Below, piece by piece: positions 14,004 through 18,846 of a stretch of 18,846 nt of DNA; position 1 is the stretch's first letter; each line of letters starts with the position of its first letter. The stretch is taken from contig CACXBN010000343.1 of the NCBI GenBank assembly GCA_902765885.1, positions 1 to 18,846 of the forward strand, in the 5' to 3' direction. The stretch comes from an uncultured Ruminococcus sp. (GTDB lineage: Bacteria; Bacillota; Clostridia; Oscillospirales; CAG-272). Made by a program: the position numbers and the translations under genes. The notes under the pieces are model-generated. The model was not told where the DNA came from. It saw nothing but the letters and a program-made list of their open reading frames with translations, and made no database searches.

Positions 14004-15917
14004 TTATTTTTTATTCTTTATTTCGTCCTGTGCTTTTTTCAGGAAATCATCGAACGGCATTGCTCCCAGATCTTCACCGGTTCTGGTTCTTACCGAAACT
14101 GTTCCGGCTAGTTTGTCTCTTTCGCCGACAACCAGCATATATGGAGTTTTCTGAAGCTGTGCTTCCCTGATCTTGTATCTCATTGTTTCGTTTCTGGAGT
14201 CACAGTGTACTCTGAGTCCAGCGTCCTCAAGTTTCTTTGTGACTTCTTCGGCATAGTCCGTAAAGTCTATTCCTACCGGAATTATTTCGGCCTGAACAGG
14301 GGAGAGCCACAGCGGGAGGTTGCCCATGGTCTCTTCGAGAATATATGCCATAAATCTGTCAAGAGATCCGAGAATTGCGCGGTGTATGACTACCGGTGTT
14401 TTTTCAACATTGTCACGGTCCACGTATGTTAGTTCGAATTTAGCTGGCAGGCAGAAGTCAAGCTGACATGTGGAAAGTGTTATCTCTGCTCCTACTGACG
14501 GCTTTACGTTGACATCAAGTTTGGGTCCGTAGAATGCAGCTTCTCCGATCTCTTCGGTGAAGTTTATTCCCAGATCCACAAGGACCTGTCTGAGGGCGGT
14601 TTCAGCAGTGTTCCACATCTCGTCATCATCATGATATTTCTTTTTGTCTGCAGGATCTCTCAGTGAGAGGACGCATCTGTAGTCTGTGATTCCGAAATCT
14701 TTATATACATCAAATATGAGGTCGACAACTTTTGATACCTCATCTTTGATCTGTTCGGGAGTTACGAACAGGTGAGCGTCGTTCTGGCAGAAATGACGAA
14801 CTCTCTCGATACCCTTGAGAGTACCGGAGGCCTCATAACGGAAATCGTGTGCGATTTCGCCGATGCGTATGGGAAGATTACGATATGAGTGAGGCTGATT
14901 ACGGTAAATCATCATGTGATGCGGACAGTTCATAGGACGGAGAACATATGTTTCATCGTCTACCTGCATGGCGGGAAACATATTTTCTTTGTAATGATCC
15001 CAGTGACCGGAAGTCTTGTAAAGCTGCACGGTTCCCACGCATGGTGTCATTACGTGCTGATATCCGAGCTTTCTCTCTTTTTCTTTGATGTAATTTTCAA
15101 GTACCTGCCAGATCACATATCCCTTTGGAAGGAACATCGGCATTCCGCGTCCTACAAGATCATCAGACATGAAGAGTTTGAGATCTTTTCCTATCTTTCT
15201 GTGGTCGCGTTTTTTTGCATCTTCAAGTTTCTGAAGATATGCTTCCAACTCATCTTTTTTCGGGAAGGCTGTTCCGTATATACGCTGAAGAGTTTCGCGC
15301 TCCGAGTCTCCTCTCCAGTATGCCGCATTGCATGCGAGAAGTTTAAATGCCTTGACGGCTCCTGTGGAAAACAGATGGGGGCCTGCACAAAGATCAGTGA
15401 ATTCACCCATTTTGTAAAACGAGATTTCTTCGTCTTCCGGAAGGTCGTTGATGAGCTCGATCTTGTAAGGCTCATCTTTCATAAGCTCGAGAGCTTCTTT
15501 TCTTGGAAGGACGAATTTTTCCAGTTTCTGGTTCTCTTTGACGATCTTTTTCATTTCGGCTTCAAGCTTTTCGAGAACTTCGGCAGTGAAGCTGACATCG
15601 GAGTCAAAATCATAATAGAAACCTTCGTCGATTGCAGGGCCGATCGTCAGCTTGGTTTCCGGATAGAGTCTTTTAACGGCTTCTGCAAGAATGTGCGAGG
15701 CGGTATGACGAAATGTTTTAGCACCATCCGGATCTTCAAATGTGAGTAGTTCAACATCACAGTCAGATGAAAGGAGAGTTGTTAAATCCGATACTTTGCC
15801 GTTTACGCGCGCGGAGAGAACCTCACGGGATATCAGCTCAGCTTCGCGTGCTGCATCATATACTGTAACAGGCTCTTCAAATGATAATTTTTTGTCTTTA
15901 AATCTTACTTCAAACAT
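14004..15917 (-). CDS. thrS: Threonyl-tRNA synthetase
   Basis: ThrRS charges tRNA-Thr with threonine in the cytoplasm. The 637-residue protein has the full bacterial architecture: a TGS domain (about 1-62), an editing domain with HTASH (71-75) and C177/H181 (TDLCAGPH), the class II catalytic core with motif 2 FRYE (359-362), zinc ligands C331 (RPMNCPHH) and H382 (QNDAHLF), and an anticodon-binding domain ending in the QLQKTPYMLVVGERD region. ATG 15917 is preferred because GGAGG sits at 15923-15927; the frame stays open to 16040, but that extension would consume the RBS and part of the T-box. Transcription is under T-box control from the promoter at 16178-16206 and ends at 13949-13994. It is a single-gene unit. 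Confidence 0.98.
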   Translation of the reverse strand: MFEVRFKDKKLSFEEPVTVYDAAREAELISREVLSARVNGKVSDLTTLLSSDCDVELLTFEDPDGAKTFRHTASHILAEAVKRLYPETKLTIGPAIDEGFYYDFDSDVSFTAEVLEKLEAEMKKIVKENQKLEKFVLPRKEALELMKDEPYKIELINDLPEDEEISFYKMGEFTDLCAGPHLFSTGAVKAFKLLACNAAYWRGDSERETLQRIYGTAFPKKDELEAYLQKLEDAKKRDHRKIGKDLKLFMSDDLVGRGMPMFLPKGYVIWQVLENYIKEKERKLGYQHVMTPCVGTVQLYKTSGHWDHYKENMFPAMQVDDETYVLRPMNCPHHMMIYRNQPHSYRNLPIRIGEIAHDFRYEASGTLKGIERVRHFCQNDAHLFVTPEQIKDEVSKVVDLIFDVYKDFGITDYRCVLSLRDPADKKKYHDDDEMWNTAETALRQVLVDLGINFTEEIGEAAFYGPKLDVNVKPSVGAEITLSTCQLDFCLPAKFELTYVDRDNVEKTPVVIHRAILGSLDRFMAYILEETMGNLPLWLSPVQAEIIPVGIDFTDYAEEVTKKLEDAGLRVHCDSRNETMRYKIREAQLQKTPYMLVVGERDKLAGTVSVRTRTGEDLGAMPFDDFLKKAQDEIKNKK

Positions 15918-15969
15918 ATTTTCCTCCATACAACTGTTATCGAAATAATGAGGTTTATCACTGCAAAAC

Positions 15970-16171
15970 AAAAAAGCCGGGGATAAGCCAGAATTACTGA
16001 TAACGCAGATATTCGGGGTGCGGTTTGCGCACGGTTCCACCCGAGCTTTTAACTCTTTGATATATAGATTTACCGTTTTATTCGGGAGGGTGGTACGATC
16101 GGAACAATCGCGGAAGTCATCACACCGCCTGACTTCTCTCTGTACACGTTATTTCCGAGGCATGTCCCTCA
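15970..16171 (-). promoter_or_regulatory. T-box riboswitch responding to uncharged tRNA-Thr
   Basis: Reading the minus strand, a Stem I base helix pairs GAGGG (16170-16166) with CCCTC (16090-16086). The distal arm GAAGTCA/TGACTTC (16136-16130 and 16119-16113) carries the loop GGCGGTGTGA, preceded by the AGAGAG segment typical of T-boxes. The specifier is ACC, a Thr codon (16094-16092), followed by a purine. The antiterminator is unusually clear: CGGG (16043-16040), the bulge TGGAACC (16039-16033), helix GTGCG/CGCAC (16032-16028 and 16022-16018), then CCCG (16017-16014). The competing terminator pairs AGCTCGGG (16047-16040, one bulged T) with CCCCGGCT (15982-15975), followed by T6. The A in TGGA predicts U as the tRNA discriminator base. 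Uncharged tRNA-Thr should favour thrS read-through. Confidence 0.93.
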
Positions 16172-16177
16172 CGCGCG

Positions 16178-16206
16178 ATTATATCAAAATGGCATCTTAA
16201 AGTCAA
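16178..16206 (-). promoter_or_regulatory. Promoter of the thrS T-box transcript
   Basis: Minus-strand TTGACT (16206-16201) and a perfect TATAAT (16183-16178) are 17 nt apart. The predicted start near 16171 falls directly at the 5' strand of the T-box Stem I base helix. Confidence 0.88.
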
Positions 16207-16304
16207 TAAACATTACAAAAATCGAAACAATTTAGAAATGACGGCTTACGCACTCAATAGGCAAAAAACACTCGAAAAACACATATATAAAGTCGAATAA
16301 TCTA

Positions 16305-16332
16305 TTGATTCTTTTGAAAAATAGTTTATAAT
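16305..16332 (+). promoter_or_regulatory. Promoter of the Gfo/Idh gene, divergent from thrS
   Basis: TTGATT (16305-16310) and a perfect TATAAT (16327-16332) lie 16 nt apart, giving a leader of about 55-60 nt. A weak hairpin, GGAGA/TCTCC (about 16342-16362), sits in the leader with no T-run. About 100 nt separate it from the divergent thrS promoter. Confidence 0.7.
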
Positions 16333-16396
16333 TGTATAGGTGGAGATTCGCTGATTTTCTCCATTACGAATGATATAGAAACGAGGAAAATTCATT

Positions 16397-17443
16397 ATGA
16401 AGAAAAAAGTTGCTGTAATCGGCTATGGCGGGATGGGCGCAGGATTTCATTGCGTAAACATTAGGAACAGCGATATAGTCGAGCTTGCAGGAATATACGA
16501 TATAAATCCGGAAAAATGCAAACTCGCAGAAGAAGCAGGAATAAGGGCATATTCAAGCAGAGAAGAGCTTCTTGCTGATCCGGAAGTTGAAATAGTAGTA
16601 GTTGCCACACCTAACGATACTCATGAAGAGATAGCTGTTGCTGCTCTGAACGCAGGAAAAAACGTAATAAGTGAAAAACCGGTAACTACTTCTCTTGAAA
16701 GTCTGGAGAGAATGATTGCTGCTGCGAATGCAAACAAAAAAGTATTTTCAGTTCACCAGAACAGAAGATTCGACGTGGATATGCTGGCTGTAAAAAGAAT
16801 AGTTGATAATCGCGAAATAGGCGATCCGATTAATCTTGAATCCAGAGTCCACAGCAGCCACGGTATTCCCGGTGACTGGAGATGCTTCAAAAAGTATGGC
16901 GGCGGAATGCTTTATGACTGGGGTATCCACATAGTTGACCAGGCATGCGTGATATTCGGATATGACATCAAATCGGTGCAGTGTGAATTTGATCATATCA
17001 CAAATGATGAAGTGGATGACGGTTTCAAACTTAATCTCGAATTCAAAAGTGGCGTGAAAGCACTTCTGGAAGTTGGCACATATAACTTTATTGAACTGCC
17101 TAGATTCTATCTCAGAGGCACTGAAGGAACGGCACTTATAAGGCGTTGGGAATCACCAGCCGAGATCGTGAAGTGCAAAATATGGAAAGATAAGGACGTA
17201 GTTCCCGAAATGTACGGAAGCGGTCTTACCAGGACCATGGCAACAAGGAACAGAGTCACGGTTGAATCATACGAGACACCGGCCATGACATCAGATGTTT
17301 TTGACTATTACAGAAATTTTGTCAAGGCATGTGACGGAATAGAGGAACAGCTGGTAACACACGATCAGATGAGATGTGTTCTCAGAATCATAATGTCCGC
17401 ATTCGAGTCTGTTGAAAAAGGCGGACAGAAAATTTTCTGGTAA
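16397..17443 (+). CDS. Gfo/Idh/MocA-family NAD(P)-dependent oxidoreductase
   Basis: This 348-residue protein has an N-terminal Rossmann domain with GYGGMG (9-14) and D35 after strand 2 (GIYDIN), which favours NAD. The family EKP signature is at 93-95 (catalytic-type K94), and the C-terminal alpha/beta domain has the D174-xxx-H178 pair in GGGMLYDWGIHIVD. Members act on sugars, inositols or their derivatives; nothing here fixes the substrate. The RBS is GAGGA, with the start at ATG 16397. It is the first gene after a divergent promoter, and a hairpin partly separates it from the HAD gene. No transporter or sugar kinase is adjacent that would point to a pathway. Confidence 0.9.
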   Translation: MKKKVAVIGYGGMGAGFHCVNIRNSDIVELAGIYDINPEKCKLAEEAGIRAYSSREELLADPEVEIVVVATPNDTHEEIAVAALNAGKNVISEKPVTTSLESLERMIAAANANKKVFSVHQNRRFDVDMLAVKRIVDNREIGDPINLESRVHSSHGIPGDWRCFKKYGGGMLYDWGIHIVDQACVIFGYDIKSVQCEFDHITNDEVDDGFKLNLEFKSGVKALLEVGTYNFIELPRFYLRGTEGTALIRRWESPAEIVKCKIWKDKDVVPEMYGSGLTRTMATRNRVTVESYETPAMTSDVFDYYRNFVKACDGIEEQLVTHDQMRCVLRIIMSAFESVEKGGQKIFW

Positions 17444-17457
17444 TAATTTATAGAACA

Positions 17458-17489
17458 AAATCCGGGCATTCGTATAGATGACCGGATTT
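17458..17489 (+). terminator. Weak terminator-like hairpin between Gfo/Idh and HAD genes
   Basis: AAATCCGG (17458-17465) pairs with CCGGATTT (17482-17489), an 8-bp stem with a 16-nt loop. The tail, GTTGTATC, is not a proper T-run, so partial termination or mRNA-end stabilisation is more likely than full stop. It lies 18 nt ahead of the HAD start. Confidence 0.5.
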
Positions 17490-17507
17490 GTTGTATCTGG
17501 AGAAGAC

Positions 17508-18266
17508 ATGAAGATACTGGCAACGGATTTTGACGGAACTGTCAACTATGGAGGATGGCCACGGGAGAAATATGAAGCGCTCAGGAAGTGGAGGGAAGCA
17601 GGAAATCTTTTCGGACTGGTTAGCGGTCGCGGAGTGCCCGATCTTCTTATGCTGTCTGATGAAAACGCATTGATCTGCGATTTTTTGATAGCAGACAACG
17701 GAGCGGTAATAGCAATGCCCGACGGTGGCATAATATCGGAAGAAACAAATGATTTCAGCATAGCAAGAAAACTCATAAACTTTCTGTTCAAAAACCCTGA
17801 GTGCACATGGGCTTCAGTAAGAAATGCAAAAACTGAGTATTTTGTAAAACCAGGAAATATTCCCCTGAACCCCGGAGATGTGCATGAGGACCGGCTCCCT
17901 GAAATGGATTACTTCACTCAGATTAGCACATCATTTCCGGATATTGGCACAGTACCGATAGTTATAGAAAGCATTAAATCTGAGTTCGGCGGTCTGCTGA
18001 ATCCCATGCAGAACAACTGCTGCATCGATATAGTTAAAGGTGGAATTAACAAATCAGTGGGAATAGGCAATTATGCAAAATTCATGGGAGTTTCGGAAAA
18101 TGATATTGTTGTGGCAGGGGACAATGCCAACGACGCGGATATGATAAGGGATTACAGGTCATATGCTGTCGGAGGTGCCATAGACTCCATAAAACAACTT
18201 GCGACATATACCGTATATGATATAACTGAACTTATATACAAAGAACTTGAAGGAGATGATAATTGA
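17508..18266 (+). CDS. Cof-type HAD-superfamily phosphatase
   Basis: This is a haloacid-dehalogenase-type hydrolase of the Cof (IIB) subfamily, which dephosphorylates small phosphorylated metabolites, often sugar phosphates. The 252-residue protein shows motif I DFDGT with nucleophile D7 and acid D9, motif II Ser39 (LVSGRG), motif III K182 (KGGINKS), motif IV GDNANDADMI with D205 and D209, and a cap domain between motifs II and III. ATG 17508 is chosen over the in-frame ATG 17478 because GGAGAAG lies just upstream of it and the longer start lies inside the hairpin. Its stop codon overlaps the cinA start (TGATG), indicating translational coupling. Confidence 0.9.
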   Translation: MKILATDFDGTVNYGGWPREKYEALRKWREAGNLFGLVSGRGVPDLLMLSDENALICDFLIADNGAVIAMPDGGIISEETNDFSIARKLINFLFKNPECTWASVRNAKTEYFVKPGNIPLNPGDVHEDRLPEMDYFTQISTSFPDIGTVPIVIESIKSEFGGLLNPMQNNCCIDIVKGGINKSVGIGNYAKFMGVSENDIVVAGDNANDADMIRDYRSYAVGGAIDSIKQLATYTVYDITELIYKELEGDDN

Positions 18267-18846
18267 TGGTTTGTGAAATAATCTGTGTAGGTACCGAACT
18301 CCTTCTGGGAGACATTATTAACACCGATGGTGCGTTTATAGCGAGAGAAATAGCCTCTCTCGGCTTCTCTTCGTATCATCAGACGATCGTCGGAGACAAT
18401 CATGAGAGACTTACGGAAGCCGTCAATACCGCATTCGGCAGAGCTGACATCGTGATCCTGACCGGAGGACTTGGTCCGACATGTGACGATATCACCAAAA
18501 AAACGGTTGCGGATGCGCTTGGGAAGGGAATGCACCTTGATGAAGAGACACTTGAGGATATAAAGCGGTTTTTTGAAATCAGGCACAAGCCCATGACCGA
18601 CAATAATATACTGCAGGCAATGATTCCTGACGGTGCCGTTATTTTTCATAATGAATGGGGAACCGCTCCCGGCATAGCGATGAGCGGGACTGTTGGTGGC
18701 GAGACCAAGCACGCAATACTTCTTCCCGGTCCGCCTTCGGAATGCGAGCCCATGTTTTATAAATGTGCCCGTCCGTACCTTGAGAAACTCACGGGAAGCG
18801 TGATCTACAGCCTGAATATACATCTGAGCGGCATAGGAGAATCAGC
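18266..18846 (+). CDS. cinA: CinA-family protein, N-terminal part (3' end outside window)
   Basis: CinA proteins carry an N-terminal molybdopterin-binding-like (COG1058) domain with ADP-ribose or nucleotide pyrophosphatase-type activity and often a C-terminal NMN deamidase (PncC) domain. In Firmicutes the gene is often annotated competence/damage-inducible protein. The visible 193 residues show VGTELLLGDIINT (8-20), LTGGLGPTCDDIT, NEWGTAPGIA and LPGPPSECEPM, all characteristic of this domain. The frame is open to the window edge, so the C-terminal domain, if any, is not seen; full-length CinA is usually about 400 residues. The ATG overlaps the HAD stop codon. AAGGAG lies about 10 nt upstream, at the end of the HAD gene. 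Confidence 0.93.
   Translation, partial: MVCEIICVGTELLLGDIINTDGAFIAREIASLGFSSYHQTIVGDNHERLTEAVNTAFGRADIVILTGGLGPTCDDITKKTVADALGKGMHLDEETLEDIKRFFEIRHKPMTDNNILQAMIPDGAVIFHNEWGTAPGIAMSGTVGGETKHAILLPGPPSECEPMFYKCARPYLEKLTGSVIYSLNIHLSGIGES

Noticed and set aside
14889..15749. 286-codon plus-strand ORF
   Set aside because: It is fully antisense to thrS, whose motifs are unmistakable. Composition is Phe/Ser-rich, as expected of a shadow frame.
15918..16040. 41-codon N-terminal extension of ThrRS
   Set aside because: It is translated T-box sequence; the true start at 15917 has GGAGG and gives the standard TGS domain.
16207..16304. Search of the thrS/Gfo-Idh intergenic space for operators or a small gene
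   Set aside because: Only AT-rich sequence with no inverted repeat, RBS-start pair or terminator was seen.

Overview
The window (18.8 kb, moderately AT-rich) looks like chromosomal DNA of an anaerobic, Gram-positive-type bacterium, most likely an uncultured member of Clostridia. The signs are [FeFe]-hydrogenase maturases (HydG, HydF), a lepA-hemW pair, an RNase J with a U32 protein, a tRNA-Thr-responsive T-box in front of thrS, purine-rich AGGAGG-type ribosome binding sites, and sigma-A-like promoters, most with 17-nt spacers. The species assignment is inference. I see no insertion sequence, prophage, CRISPR array, rRNA or tRNA.

Layout. (1) 2-2105, plus: the 3' part of hydG followed by hydF. 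(2) 2125-3165, plus: a consensus promoter drives a small ribbon-helix-helix protein and mscL. These are followed by a short, apparently frameshifted membrane ORF and a terminator. (3) 3225-10541, plus: a second promoter precedes lepA and hemW, then a 2-hydroxyacid dehydrogenase, an old-yellow-enzyme-like flavoprotein with a C-terminal Cys cluster, a short-chain dehydrogenase and an SGNH-like lipoprotein. Gaps are 4-33 nt or less throughout and the run ends at a strong hairpin at 10503-10541, so these six genes may form one transcript. (4) 10599-13848, minus: RNase J and a U32-family tRNA hydroxylation protein, read from a promoter at 13820-13848. About 210 nt of highly structured leader, ending in an intrinsic terminator, lies upstream of RNase J. 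(5) 13949-16206, minus: thrS with its terminator, T-box leader (Thr ACC specifier) and promoter. (6) 16305-18846, plus: a divergent promoter, a Gfo/Idh-type oxidoreductase, a Cof-type HAD phosphatase, and the N-terminal part of CinA running off the edge.

How the genes work together. The HydG/HydF block builds the hydrogenase H-cluster. LepA, ThrRS, RNase J and the U32 protein serve translation and RNA metabolism. The three oxidoreductases after hemW look like an accessory module for reducing or oxidising an unidentified hydroxy/keto or enoate substrate.

The least explained element is the RNase J leader RNA. Its predicted 5' end can pair with the loop of its own terminator, as expected of an attenuator or of a free-standing structured RNA. 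I could not assign it to a known class. Stretches of more than about 300 nt without a firm gene are 2890-3308 (broken ORF, terminator, promoter), 13558-14003 (structured leader, promoter, thrS terminator) and 15918-16396 (T-box and two divergent promoters). I see nothing in 16207-16304 or 3166-3224.
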